Positions 1 to 7,155 of a stretch of DNA of 12,799 nucleotides are shown here, one piece after another (within the stretch, counting starts at the first letter, position 1; each line of letters opens with the position of its first letter). This stretch comes from Flavobacteriaceae bacterium (GTDB lineage: Bacteria > Bacteroidota > Bacteroidia > Flavobacteriales > Flavobacteriaceae). The position numbers and the translations under genes are program-made. The stretch covers positions 1 to 12,799 of the forward strand of contig DQCR01000009.1 in assembly GCA_003533785.1 (NCBI GenBank), in the 5' to 3' direction. The notes beneath the pieces are model-generated. The model did not search any database. It was not told the origin of the DNA and saw only the letters and a list, made by a program, of their open reading frames with translations.

Positions 1-386
1 AGACCCGTATTTGTTGAAATAATTTTAGCTTCTTTACGACCATCGATAACTTCTACGCTTATTCCTGTTTTCTCTTTAATTTTATCCAATACCCAAGGAG
101 TATTACTCGCTTCCCGAAGAGCGGAGGTTGCATAGGCCCTGTATCGTGATACCTCATGAACTTTCATGATTTGCTTGAAGGCCTTAAAGGCTCGTGTCAA
201 ACGCTTTACATTCTTAGAGGAAATCTCCCCTACAGTAAAAGAATCTTCACCAAGACGGATAGGCACCCGCACAATCGAGTTTTTATGAAATTGAGTCGGT
301 TGGTCTTTATCGATAACTACATTGGCAACCAACATACGAATAGCATTGGAACCGATATCAATTGCAGCAAATTTATCTAATCGCAC
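1..386 (-). CDS. ppx: Exopolyphosphatase / Ppx-GppA phosphatase, N-terminal part (cut by window edge)
   Basis: This is the first 128 codons of a Ppx/GppA-family phosphatase, an ASKHA-fold enzyme that hydrolyses inorganic polyphosphate or (p)ppGpp. The start is a GTG at 386-384, and the protein opens VRLDKFAAIDIGSNAIRML. DIGSN (residues 10-14) is the family's first phosphate-binding loop, and the later segment RAYATSALREASN (about residues 83-95) is the second conserved family block. The gene overlaps the end of ppk1 by 10 nt and no Shine-Dalgarno is visible, so translation is probably coupled to ppk1. Pairing of a polyphosphate kinase with a Ppx is a known arrangement and favours polyphosphate as substrate over pppGpp. 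The C-terminal half lies outside the window, so Ppx and GppA cannot be told apart with certainty. No in-frame ATG lies upstream close enough to replace the GTG. Confidence 0.92.
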   Translation of the reverse strand, partial: MRLDKFAAIDIGSNAIRMLVANVVIDKDQPTQFHKNSIVRVPIRLGEDSFTVGEISSKNVKRLTRAFKAFKQIMKVHEVSRYRAYATSALREASNTPWVLDKIKEKTGISVEVIDGRKEAKIISTNTG

Positions 387-2440
387 TGGGAAACAAGGTT
401 TTGGGTATACTGGTACAAAGCCTCTTGAGAACGCAAGGGTTCCTTATCATTAGAATTCAATTGGTTTTGAACAGAACCGTTGATTTTTCGGCCTTTAATG
501 TTGTCTTCCCAGCCAATAGCAAATGCATTTATAATTTGTTCTTGCAAATCGGAATCGTAGATGGGGCAAGCAACTTCAACACGATTCTCTATATTACGAG
601 TCATCATATCTGCTGAAGAAATATAAATTAGTGGCGATGCATCGTTTTCAAAAATATAGACCCGGGAGTGTTCAAGAAAACGATCAACGACACCAACCAC
701 TTCAATGTTCTCACTCATTCCTTTGACTCCAGGGATCAAACAACAAATTCCTCGAATCATTAGTTGAACCGGAACGCCAGCGCTACTAGCCTCATAAAGT
801 TTATCAACCATCTTATAAGAGGTCATATTGTTCAATTTCATTTTTATTCCAGCTGGGCGACCCTCTTTTTTATTGGTAATTTCTTGATCTATCAATCGAC
901 TGATGGTGCTGAAGGTATAGTGTGGGGATACGATAAGGTGTTTGTATTTTTTAATCTTGTAATTAACCTCTAAGAAATTGAATACTTTATTGACTTCCTT
1001 TAATATTTTTTGATTGTAGGTAAACAAGGTATAGTCTGTATAGATTTTTGCTGTCGCCTCATTGAAATTTCCTGTACTGATAAAGCCGTAACGACGTGTT
1101 TTCTTACCCTCTAGTCGTTCCACAAGACATAGTTTGGCGTGTACTTTCAGTCCCGGTACTCCAAAGATCAATTGGATGCCTGCAGCTTCAAGTCGACTCG
1201 CCATATCAATATTATTTTTTTCGTCAAATCGTGCCTGCAATTCGATTTGAACCAAAACCTTCTTGCCGTTTTTGGCGGCATTGATCAATGCACTTACAAC
1301 ATGAGAAACTTTCGCTAGTCGATAGACGGTTAACTTAATCGTTTGGACCTGAGGATCTAGAGCGGCTTCCCTAAGGAACTTAATCACATAGGAGAAGTTT
1401 TGATAGGGTGTATGTAATAAATAATCTTTCTTTTGTATCGATTCAAATAGGGGTTTTTCCAAACTCAATCCAGCAATGGAAAGGGGATCAATCGTTTTAT
1501 ACAGTAAGTCGGTGCGTCCCAAACTGGGAAACTTCATATAGTCACGGCGATGATGGTAGCGTCCTCCAGGAATGAGGCTATCTGTGGTATCAATACCTAA
1601 TTTATTCATTACAAAACTCAAAGTATCTTTGCCAATGGTATTGTCATACACCATCCGAACAGGATCACTGACCATTCGATCCTCCACGCTCTCAGCAATT
1701 TTTTCAATATAGCTTTTCGAGGCATCTTCTTCCAAATCCAATTCGCCATCTCTTGTGATTTTTATCATATGGGCTTCAATGGTTTCGTAATCGAAAAAAC
1801 TGAAAATCAAATGAAAATGATAACGAATCAAGTCGTCTAGTAGCATTATGTTTTGACGGTCTCCAATTTTGGGGAGAACAATAAAACGATCCAATTCAGG
1901 ATTCAACTCAATCAAAGCATAGGCATGGGGATCTTTGCCTTCTGGTGTCTTTCGCCGTTTCATTTTAACTGTGAGAAAGGCTGTGTTGTCTGTAAAGTCT
2001 TGTGCTCGTTTTTTGGAAAGCATTACGGTGACTAAAGCCGGACTCACATGTTCTAAAAAGTACTCTCGAAGAAATTCGTGCTGTTGCTTTGGAACTTGTT
2101 CTTCATTAATAAAGTAGATGTTTTCTTCCTGCAATGCCGCTTCGATTGCATTAAGGATTTCTACACTTTGTTTTTGCAATTGAATAACTCTTTGCGTAAT
2201 CTGCTCCAATAAAACTTGTGCACTCACACCTCCTAATACTTTTTTTCCTGATTTTTCTGATTGAGCGATTCGACGAACTGTAGCATAACGGACTTGAAAA
2301 AATTCATCAAGATTATTGGAGAAAATACCTAAGAACCGAAGACGCTCTATTAAGGGGACTTTTGAATCCGCTGCTTCTTGGAGGACTCGTGCATTAAAGT
2401 CTAACCAACTGATTTCTCGATTAATGTATTGGTTCTCCAT
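377..2440 (-). CDS. ppk1: Polyphosphate kinase 1
   Basis: PPK1 reversibly transfers the gamma phosphate of ATP onto polyphosphate. I chose the ATG at 2440, which gives 687 residues (normal for the family) beginning MENQYINREISWLDFN, the usual PPK1 start. A longer reading to 2536 would run into sixA and add 32 unconserved residues. The N-terminal domain covers about 1-105, the middle domain about 115-295, and the two phospholipase-D-like catalytic domains about 310-680. The phosphorylated histidine is H434 in KVHAK, and the second active-site histidine is H591 in FLEHSR. They match E. coli H435 and H592 as I remember them. STGNFNE follows at about 455-461. The E. coli H454 position is a phenylalanine here (YGFISTGN). 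The start lies 2 nt after the sixA stop, and the end overlaps ppx by 10 nt, so this is one transcription unit. Residues about 645-687 are a polar tail without recognisable motifs. Confidence 0.97.
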   Translation of the reverse strand: MENQYINREISWLDFNARVLQEAADSKVPLIERLRFLGIFSNNLDEFFQVRYATVRRIAQSEKSGKKVLGGVSAQVLLEQITQRVIQLQKQSVEILNAIEAALQEENIYFINEEQVPKQQHEFLREYFLEHVSPALVTVMLSKKRAQDFTDNTAFLTVKMKRRKTPEGKDPHAYALIELNPELDRFIVLPKIGDRQNIMLLDDLIRYHFHLIFSFFDYETIEAHMIKITRDGELDLEEDASKSYIEKIAESVEDRMVSDPVRMVYDNTIGKDTLSFVMNKLGIDTTDSLIPGGRYHHRRDYMKFPSLGRTDLLYKTIDPLSIAGLSLEKPLFESIQKKDYLLHTPYQNFSYVIKFLREAALDPQVQTIKLTVYRLAKVSHVVSALINAAKNGKKVLVQIELQARFDEKNNIDMASRLEAAGIQLIFGVPGLKVHAKLCLVERLEGKKTRRYGFISTGNFNEATAKIYTDYTLFTYNQKILKEVNKVFNFLEVNYKIKKYKHLIVSPHYTFSTISRLIDQEITNKKEGRPAGIKMKLNNMTSYKMVDKLYEASSAGVPVQLMIRGICCLIPGVKGMSENIEVVGVVDRFLEHSRVYIFENDASPLIYISSADMMTRNIENRVEVACPIYDSDLQEQIINAFAIGWEDNIKGRKINGSVQNQLNSNDKEPLRSQEALYQYTQNLVSQCD

Positions 2441-2442
2441 GC

Positions 2443-2931
2443 TTATTTGGTCAAAAGTACTTTTGGATGCCCCCATTTCGCCGTTCCACTGGAAAGTGAC
2501 TTCCAATTGTCTTGTGCAAATATAATCTTTACCCAAGCAGCGGTTGGCATATGTTGGATTAAGTTATCGGTAAGTTTGGCTGCTACATACGTTAGTGCAG
2601 GGTTATGCCCCACAAAACAGACCGAATCCAATTCATCGGGAAGGCGATCAATAGCTGTTAATACTTTTGAAGCTTCAAAGGTATAGAGTGCTTCATCGAG
2701 TTGCAATCGTTTCATTGGCAGCTGCAATTCATGAAATAGAATTGTCGCAGTATGCAAGGCCCGATTGGCTGGACTACTATAATATTGTTGTACGCTTGTA
2801 AAGGTGCTTTCGCATACTTTAGCCATGGCCTGAATACGCTGAATTCCTTTTTTGGCCAGAGGGCGATTGCGGTCGGCCACATCATAATCCCAAGATGATT
2901 TGGCATGACGAAGGAGTACTAAATTTTTCAT
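2443..2931 (-). CDS. sixA: SixA-type histidine phosphatase
   Basis: This 162-residue protein belongs to the histidine phosphatase (phosphoglycerate-mutase-like) superfamily, SixA branch, whose E. coli founder removes phosphate from phosphohistidine on ArcB or PTS proteins. The start is the ATG at 2931, giving MKNLVLLRHAKSSW. The RHAKSSW block carries the nucleophile H9. R57 in SSPANRALHTA, E81 in DEALY and H109 in VGHNPAL complete the phosphate pocket. A longer frame to 2958 exists but would overlap pdxH, and its extra nine residues lack family similarity. The ATG shares one base with the pdxH stop (TAATG), and the stop lies 2 nt before ppk1, so it is translationally coupled on both sides. 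The substrate is not shown by sequence. The neighbourhood suggests a link to phosphate or polyphosphate metabolism, but that is inference. Confidence 0.9.
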   Translation of the reverse strand: MKNLVLLRHAKSSWDYDVADRNRPLAKKGIQRIQAMAKVCESTFTSVQQYYSSPANRALHTATILFHELQLPMKRLQLDEALYTFEASKVLTAIDRLPDELDSVCFVGHNPALTYVAAKLTDNLIQHMPTAAWVKIIFAQDNWKSLSSGTAKWGHPKVLLTK

Positions 2932-3584
2932 TAGGGAGCCAGACGTTGCGCCGTCCACTGTTTATCTGATGACAAACCAAATCGGAGGCGGTCATGCAGG
3001 CGGTTAGGACGTCCTTGCCAAAATTCAATTTCATGAGGCCGCACCAAATATCCACCCCAGTTGTTTGGTCTATTGGGATCATTTTCTTTGTGTTTCCCTT
3101 TCAAAATATTGAGATTGTCTTCCAATACACTTCTGCTTTCAATCACTTGACTTTGTGGAGAGGCCAAGGCACCCAAGCGACTGCCCAAAGGGCGAGAATC
3201 AAAATACGCATCTGAGGCAGCCGAAGTTATTTTTTCAGCAATTCCCTTGATAATCACTTGCCGTTCCAAGGCCGGCCAAAAGAATGAAATTCCTACGCGA
3301 GAATCGGCGGTAATCGCTTGCCCTTTTTCACTCTCATAGTTGGTGTAGAACACAAAGCCTTCCGTATCGTAATGCTTCAACAACACGACCCTTGCTTTGG
3401 GATATCCGTCCAAGCCTTGAGTCACCAAGGACATCGCATTGGCTTCTTCAATAGCAGGCGTAGCCTCAGCTTCGGTAAACCAACGTGCAAACAAATTCAT
3501 TGGATTTTGCGTCTTTTCCCTATCGCTGAGTCCTCCCTTTTCATAAGACTTTCGCAAGCTACCCAAATCTTGTTTTTCTTTCAT
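2931..3584 (-). CDS. pdxH: Pyridoxamine/pyridoxine 5'-phosphate oxidase
   Basis: PdxH oxidises PNP or PMP to pyridoxal 5'-phosphate with FMN and oxygen, the last step of PLP synthesis and salvage. From the ATG at 3584 the protein has 217 residues, the usual length. The opening SLRKSYEKGGL (about 9-19) is the family's N-terminal block. The FMN-binding stretch RVVLLKHYDTEGFVFYTN covers about 65-82. SRPLGSRLGALAS lies at 129-142. The C-terminal signature runs from IEFWQGRPNRLHDR (186-199) to the terminal QRLAP, where R197xH-type substrate contacts sit in the family. An ATG five codons upstream (3599) is possible, but it adds residues absent from the family. pdxH is the first gene of the pdxH-sixA-ppk1-ppx unit, and its TAA overlaps the sixA ATG by one base. 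No Shine-Dalgarno is seen. Confidence 0.96.
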   Translation of the reverse strand: MKEKQDLGSLRKSYEKGGLSDREKTQNPMNLFARWFTEAEATPAIEEANAMSLVTQGLDGYPKARVVLLKHYDTEGFVFYTNYESEKGQAITADSRVGISFFWPALERQVIIKGIAEKITSAASDAYFDSRPLGSRLGALASPQSQVIESRSVLEDNLNILKGKHKENDPNRPNNWGGYLVRPHEIEFWQGRPNRLHDRLRFGLSSDKQWTAQRLAP

Positions 3585-3676
3585 ATATGCAAGGTACAAA
3601 TCCCACCTAAAAGAATGAATTTATAAAATGTCCTAAATTAATTAAAATACTTCCTTAAGAACTGTGCCCAAAACTT
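3585..3676. other. Divergent intergenic region between pdxH and the DUF6624 gene
   Basis: This 92-nt AT-rich gap must hold the promoters for both divergent units. On the minus strand, GGGATTTGTACC about 10-20 nt before the pdxH ATG resembles a degenerate Bacteroidota -7 box (consensus TAnnTTTG), but the TA is missing and no spaced TTG is present. On the plus strand I find no consensus element. No Shine-Dalgarno, operator-like repeat or RNA gene is apparent. Confidence 0.35.
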
Positions 3677-4345
3677 ATGAAAATAAATCTAATTATTCTT
3701 TTCTTCTCTATCTCTATAGCTATATGCTACAGTCAAGAATCCGCTGGTACTTCTTCTTCCGTGGCTACCTTTGATTTAGAACTGGCCGCAGAATTGGAAG
3801 TGATTTTTGAATTGGATCAAAACGCCCGAAACGAAAGAAAAAAGATCATTGAAAAATACGGGACCAAATCAAAAGAAATGCAAGCCAACAACAAAATTAT
3901 AAGAGTCTGGGATTCTCTTAATTTAATCGAAATCAAAAATGTATTGGACAGCAGAGGATGGCTTGGAACAGATGTCATAGGGGAAAAAGGCAATTTGGCT
4001 TTATTTCTAGTGATTCAAAAGGCAGACCTTTCTACCCAGCTCCAATACCTTCCACTCATGCGGGAGGCAGTATCTAGTGGAAAAGCAGAAAACGCTGCTT
4101 TGGCACTCCTAGAGGATCGCGTTGCTATACGACAAGGCAAAGGACAGATTTATGGTAGCCAAATGAAAAAAGATCCAGAGACCGACACCTATTATGTGCT
4201 CCCCCTCACTGAACCCGATAAAGTTAACGATAGAAGAGCCAAAATGGGACTGGAACCCATAGAGGAATATCTAAAAAATTGGAACCTAATATGGGATGTG
4301 GAACAACACAAGGCCCGAATAAGAGGAATGAAAGAAAACCAATAA
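3677..4345 (+). CDS. Exported DUF6624-family protein, function unknown
   Basis: This 222-residue protein has an N-terminal signal peptide: MKINL, then a hydrophobic core through about residue 17, then CYSQES. Cleavage is likely just before or after the Q20 typical of Bacteroidota exported proteins. The IAIC preceding residue 18 is a poor lipobox, so a lipoprotein is less likely. The mature part matches what I know of the DUF6624 family: DQNAR (47-51), SRGWLG (92-97), the IQ-AD block (113-117), a leucine-rich helix, LLEDRVAIRQGKGQIYGSQ (144-162) and DRRAKMGLEPIEEY (185-198). The family usually reads QHAD where this protein has QKAD. No enzymatic function is established to my knowledge. It is the only complete plus-strand gene here, divergent from pdxH and convergent with rnz, and has no operon partner. 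The family assignment is from memory of its motifs. Confidence 0.82.
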   Translation: MKINLIILFFSISIAICYSQESAGTSSSVATFDLELAAELEVIFELDQNARNERKKIIEKYGTKSKEMQANNKIIRVWDSLNLIEIKNVLDSRGWLGTDVIGEKGNLALFLVIQKADLSTQLQYLPLMREAVSSGKAENAALALLEDRVAIRQGKGQIYGSQMKKDPETDTYYVLPLTEPDKVNDRRAKMGLEPIEEYLKNWNLIWDVEQHKARIRGMKENQ

Positions 4346-4365
4346 GATTTTTATTCAGAAAAATC
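4346..4365. terminator. Weak AT-rich hairpin between convergent genes
   Basis: A 7-bp inverted repeat, GATTTTT (4346-4352) and AAAAATC (4359-4365) with a 6-nt loop, lies directly after the DUF6624 stop and 8 nt past the rnz stop. It could act as a two-way terminator for the convergent genes. Only one G-C pair is present and neither side has a long extra U tract, so it would be weak. Confidence 0.3.
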
Positions 4366-4373
4366 CAAACCAA

Positions 4374-5279
4374 CTACCAATCAAACCGTTTCCCATCTTC
4401 GGCTAGATGAACATTATTAAAATGCTTTTGTGCTTGAGTAATAAATTCATTCCGATCGGGATACCGAGAGGAAAAATGACCTAGAATCAATTGTCCCACC
4501 TTAGCGGTAGCAGCAATTTGTGCAGCTTCTGCAGCGGTGCTATGCTGAGTTTTTTTAGCCAAGTCTTGATGCATATCCAAAAAAGTAGCTTCGTGGTAGA
4601 GATAATTAACTCCATACACCCAGTCTGCTAATTTGGGTAAATAGGCGGTGTCACTACAAAAAGCGTAGGATTTTGAAGGCTCTGGATCTAATGTCAACAG
4701 GGCGTTGGCCAATAATGTTCCATCCGCCAGACGAATGTCTTTTCCTTGTTTTAGATTTTCCATATCAGCAATATCTATCCCATAGGTCACTACGGCGTCT
4801 TGGTTGATTTTACGAGGACTCTTTTTTTCACGAAACAAAAAGCCGTTGGTGTATACTCGGTGTTTTAAAGGCAAGGTTGTTACGGCAAATTTTTCATGAT
4901 CCAATAGCTGTTCTGGCTCGGAATGGTCCAGTTCATGAAAATAGAGAGCGTAATCGGTCCAGGAATTGGCGAGTTTCAATTGTAGGGTGATGATTTCTTT
5001 AATTCCCTTTGGGCCATAAATATGTAAATCCGCCGAACGACCCAATAATCGGAAAGTAGAAATCAACCCAATCAAGCCATAAAAATGATCCCCGTGCAGA
5101 TGAGAAATAAAAATATGCTGGATGCGAGCAAACTTAACCCCCAACTTACGCAATTGCATTTGGGTACCCTCTCCACAGTCGATAAGGATCAATTGTCCCC
5201 TAATTTCTAGAAGCTGCGCGGTTGTCTGTCCGTTTTTACGAGGGGTTGCTGCATGACAGCCAAGAATAGTCAACTGCAT
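4374..5279 (-). CDS. rnz: Ribonuclease Z (tRNA 3'-processing endonuclease)
   Basis: RNase Z is a zinc metallo-beta-lactamase-fold endonuclease that trims the 3' trailer of tRNA precursors. The protein has 301 residues, the normal short (homodimeric) form. The core motif SHLHGDH (59-65) gives zinc ligands H60, H62, D64 and H65. Further ligands are H140 (LKHR), D210 (CSDTAY) and H268 (GHFSSRYPD). YHEATF (228-233) and HSTAAEAAQIA (246-256) are the other family blocks. The flexible arm that clamps tRNA should fall near residues 150-185. The ATG at 5279 follows the TGA of the upstream small gene by one nucleotide (TGA-T-ATG), so the two are almost certainly co-translated. It is the last gene of the pyrR-pyrB-orf-rnz unit. 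Confidence 0.97.
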   Translation of the reverse strand: MQLTILGCHAATPRKNGQTTAQLLEIRGQLILIDCGEGTQMQLRKLGVKFARIQHIFISHLHGDHFYGLIGLISTFRLLGRSADLHIYGPKGIKEIITLQLKLANSWTDYALYFHELDHSEPEQLLDHEKFAVTTLPLKHRVYTNGFLFREKKSPRKINQDAVVTYGIDIADMENLKQGKDIRLADGTLLANALLTLDPEPSKSYAFCSDTAYLPKLADWVYGVNYLYHEATFLDMHQDLAKKTQHSTAAEAAQIAATAKVGQLILGHFSSRYPDRNEFITQAQKHFNNVHLAEDGKRFDW

Positions 5280-5280
5280 A

Positions 5281-5586
5281 TCAAAAACCTAAATCGCGTT
5301 GTATCCGTTCCATTTCTATTAAGTCTTTCGCTTCGCCATGGGTGGGAACAACATGGCAGTCCTCGGGAAATGCATCCAAATAATTGGCAGGAACTACCAA
5401 AACTCTTGAATACTGTTCCGAGGCTAATTGCATCATCAAATTTTGATATTCTATAATAAAAACAGAAGAAACAACTTCTTTTTCCATTTCGAAAATCCAA
5501 TCCTTATTTGGTGGAAGGAAAATATCAGCTGCTTTGAAAGCAATGGCAAGTTTATATGTTTCTATAGGCTGCAGTAAAGGATCCAT
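5281..5586 (-). CDS. Conserved small Bacteroidota protein preceding rnz, function unknown
   Basis: This 101-residue cytoplasmic protein has no signal peptide or membrane segment. Its ATG shares one base with the pyrB stop (TAATG), and its TGA lies one nucleotide before the rnz ATG. Hydrophobic strands such as VVSSVFIIEYQ (38-48) and YSRVLVVPANYL (59-70) alternate with helical stretches, as in a small alpha/beta domain. The C-terminal part, VVPTHGEAKDLIEMERIQRDLGF without break at 79-101, resembles the VPTxxEAxDxIEMEEIERDLGF-like ending I remember for small proteins next to RNase Z in flavobacteria. Those are sometimes compared to STAS-like domains, so that fold is only a guess. The tight coupling to rnz suggests a partner or regulator of RNase Z, but no function is shown. 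Its coding quality and junctions make it a real gene. Confidence 0.87.
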   Translation of the reverse strand: MDPLLQPIETYKLAIAFKAADIFLPPNKDWIFEMEKEVVSSVFIIEYQNLMMQLASEQYSRVLVVPANYLDAFPEDCHVVPTHGEAKDLIEMERIQRDLGF

Positions 5587-6524
5587 TAGGTAGCAGGAGT
5601 TGAAATTTTTGAGGCCAATAGATAAAGGACTGCCATTCGAATGGCCACTCCATTTTCAACTTGATCGAGGATAATAGCCTGATCGGAATCGGCCACCTCA
5701 GAAGTGATTTCTACTCCTCTATTGATGGGACCAGGGTGTAAAATAACAAGTTCTTTCTTGATAGTTTGCAACTTGTCCAAGGTCAATCCATAGAGTTGAG
5801 CATATTCTCTGGTCGATGGAAAATAACTCAATTCCATCCGTTCATGTTGCACACGTAACATATTGACAGCATCTGAACTTTTTAAGGCCTTAATGAGATC
5901 CGTTTCCACACTAACCCCTAACGAAGTTACATGTTTGGGAATCAGTGATTTGGGACCACAAAGCTGCACCTCAGCACCGAGTAATTGAAGGGCATAGATA
6001 TTAGAAAGAGCTACTCGACTGTGGCGAATATCTCCTACTATAGTAACCCGCTTTCCACGAAGATCTCCTAGATGTTCTTCCAGTGAAAAGGCGTCCAACA
6101 AAGCCTGAGTGGGATGCTCATGGGTTCCATCACCCGCATTAACGATACAGGTATCAACACGTTCAGATAGAAACTGAGCAGCACCAGGGTGGGGATGTCG
6201 CATCACTACCACATCTACTTTCATCGCTAGGATATTGTTAACTGTATCTACCAATGTTTCCCCTTTTAAAACAGAGGATTGGTTGGCTGAGAAATTAATT
6301 ACATCGGCACTTAGTCGTTTCTCTGCCAATTCGAAGGAGAGTTTGGTTCGTGTGCTGTTCTCAAAAAATACATTGGCAATGGTAATGTCACGTAGGCTCG
6401 GTACTTTTTTGATTGGGCGATTGATTACTTCTTTGAATTGCATCGCTGTTTCAAATAATAACCGAATGTCAGCCTCTGTTAGACCTTTAATTCCCAATAA
6501 GTGATTGACACTTAAATTACTCAT
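5586..6524 (-). CDS. pyrB: Aspartate carbamoyltransferase, catalytic chain
   Basis: PyrB joins carbamoyl phosphate and aspartate to N-carbamoyl-aspartate, the committed step of de novo pyrimidine synthesis. The 312-residue length is typical. The carbamoyl-phosphate motif STRTKLSFE lies at 57-65, with K87 in LKGET (the swinging lysine loop), RHP at 109-111, HEHPTQALLDAF at 135-146, the R168 region (GDIRHSRV), R224 (NMLRVQ), and HPGPINRGVE at 263-272, all catalytic or substrate-contact blocks. The ATG at 6524 overlaps the pyrR stop by 4 nt (ATGA), and the stop overlaps the next gene by 1 nt. No pyrI regulatory-chain gene is adjacent, so this chain may work without it or be paired elsewhere. Confidence 0.97.
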   Translation of the reverse strand: MSNLSVNHLLGIKGLTEADIRLLFETAMQFKEVINRPIKKVPSLRDITIANVFFENSTRTKLSFELAEKRLSADVINFSANQSSVLKGETLVDTVNNILAMKVDVVVMRHPHPGAAQFLSERVDTCIVNAGDGTHEHPTQALLDAFSLEEHLGDLRGKRVTIVGDIRHSRVALSNIYALQLLGAEVQLCGPKSLIPKHVTSLGVSVETDLIKALKSSDAVNMLRVQHERMELSYFPSTREYAQLYGLTLDKLQTIKKELVILHPGPINRGVEITSEVADSDQAIILDQVENGVAIRMAVLYLLASKISTPAT

Positions 6525-7072
6525 GCGTCTTTATTTTCCAAATACACCATACTATCTGCTGGACGATCTCCCCACTTTACACGAACCTTGTCTCCTTCCA
6601 AAGCGTCTATCTGGGCTCCCAAATAATCTGGTTGAATGGGAAGATGTCTGCTAAAACGACGATCGATGAGGGTAAGTAATTCAATGTTACTGGGGCGTCC
6701 GTAGGAGTCGATTGCGGTGAGAGCCGCACGAATGCTTCTCCCTGTAAATAAAACATCATCAATGAGTACTACCGATTTTCCCTCAATTTGGACATTCAAA
6801 TCGGTGGGACTTGCAGCCAAAATTTTTTGGGTACGTCGAAAATCATCACGAAAAAAAGTCGTGTCGAGATAACCACTTTCAATTGTCTCCAGAGCATACT
6901 CCTCTTTTAAAATCGCAACCAAGCGATCCAGCAGATGAATGCCTCGCGGTTGGAGACCAATAAGAACCGTGTTTTCGCAACCCGGATGGTTTTCTACTAG
7001 TTGGCAAGCCAGACGCTGTAGGATAAGGGTGAGCTTGGTAGAAGTAAGCAATATTTTAGAAGCGTTGGACAT
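6521..7072 (-). CDS. pyrR: PyrR bifunctional pyrimidine regulator / uracil phosphoribosyltransferase
   Basis: This protein is a type I phosphoribosyltransferase of the PyrR family. Family members bind UMP/PRPP, regulate pyr operons by RNA binding in Gram-positive bacteria, and often have weak UPRT activity. From the ATG at 7072 the protein has 183 residues. The PRPP-binding loop VVLIDDVLFTGRS is at 101-113. GLQPRGIHLLDR (39-50) and the YLDTTFFRDDF block (68-78) are PyrR-type conserved segments. WGDRPADSMVYLE is near the C-terminus. A start six codons upstream (7090) is possible, but a perfect -7 promoter box covers that part, so 7072 is preferred. It leads the pyrR-pyrB-orf-rnz unit and overlaps pyrB by 4 nt. 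There is no leader long enough for classical PyrR attenuation, so its role here may be mainly enzymatic or may act elsewhere. Confidence 0.92.
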   Translation of the reverse strand: MSNASKILLTSTKLTLILQRLACQLVENHPGCENTVLIGLQPRGIHLLDRLVAILKEEYALETIESGYLDTTFFRDDFRRTQKILAASPTDLNVQIEGKSVVLIDDVLFTGRSIRAALTAIDSYGRPSNIELLTLIDRRFSRHLPIQPDYLGAQIDALEGDKVRVKWGDRPADSMVYLENKDA

Positions 7073-7078
7073 GCGGTA

Positions 7079-7086
7079 CAAAAATA
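7079..7086 (-). promoter_or_regulatory. Candidate -7 promoter box for pyrR operon (near-leaderless)
   Basis: On the minus strand TATTTTTG matches the Bacteroidota -7 consensus TAnnTTTG exactly and ends 6 nt before the pyrR ATG. Transcription would start at or next to the start codon. The -33 region at the right distance is T-rich and falls at the end of the rpsA terminator, without a clear TTG, so the call rests on the -7 box and the position between terminator and gene. Confidence 0.5.
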
Positions 7087-7107
7087 TCAAAAAAAAGTGT
7101 GGGAAAT

Positions 7108-7136
7108 AAAAAAGCCTTCCACAAGGGAAGGCTTTT
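7108..7136 (-). terminator. Intrinsic terminator of rpsA
   Basis: The arms 7126-7136 and 7110-7120 form a perfect 11-bp stem with core GCCTTCC/GGAAGGC and a 5-nt loop. On the minus strand it is followed by TTTTTTATTT. It lies 20 nt after the rpsA stop and before pyrR, so it closes the rpsA transcript and separates the two units. The A-rich left side also gives some U tract in the other direction, but no plus-strand gene needs it. Confidence 0.92.
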
Positions 7137-7155
7137 ATTGGGATGAAAAGGACAA

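Noticed and set aside
2441..2536. Longer N-terminus for PPK1
   Set aside because: The extra 32 residues overlap sixA and are not part of the conserved PPK1 start at MENQYINREISW.
3595..3612. GGGATTTGTACC as a pdxH promoter
   Set aside because: The TA of TAnnTTTG is missing and no -33 element is found, so it is only mentioned as a possibility.
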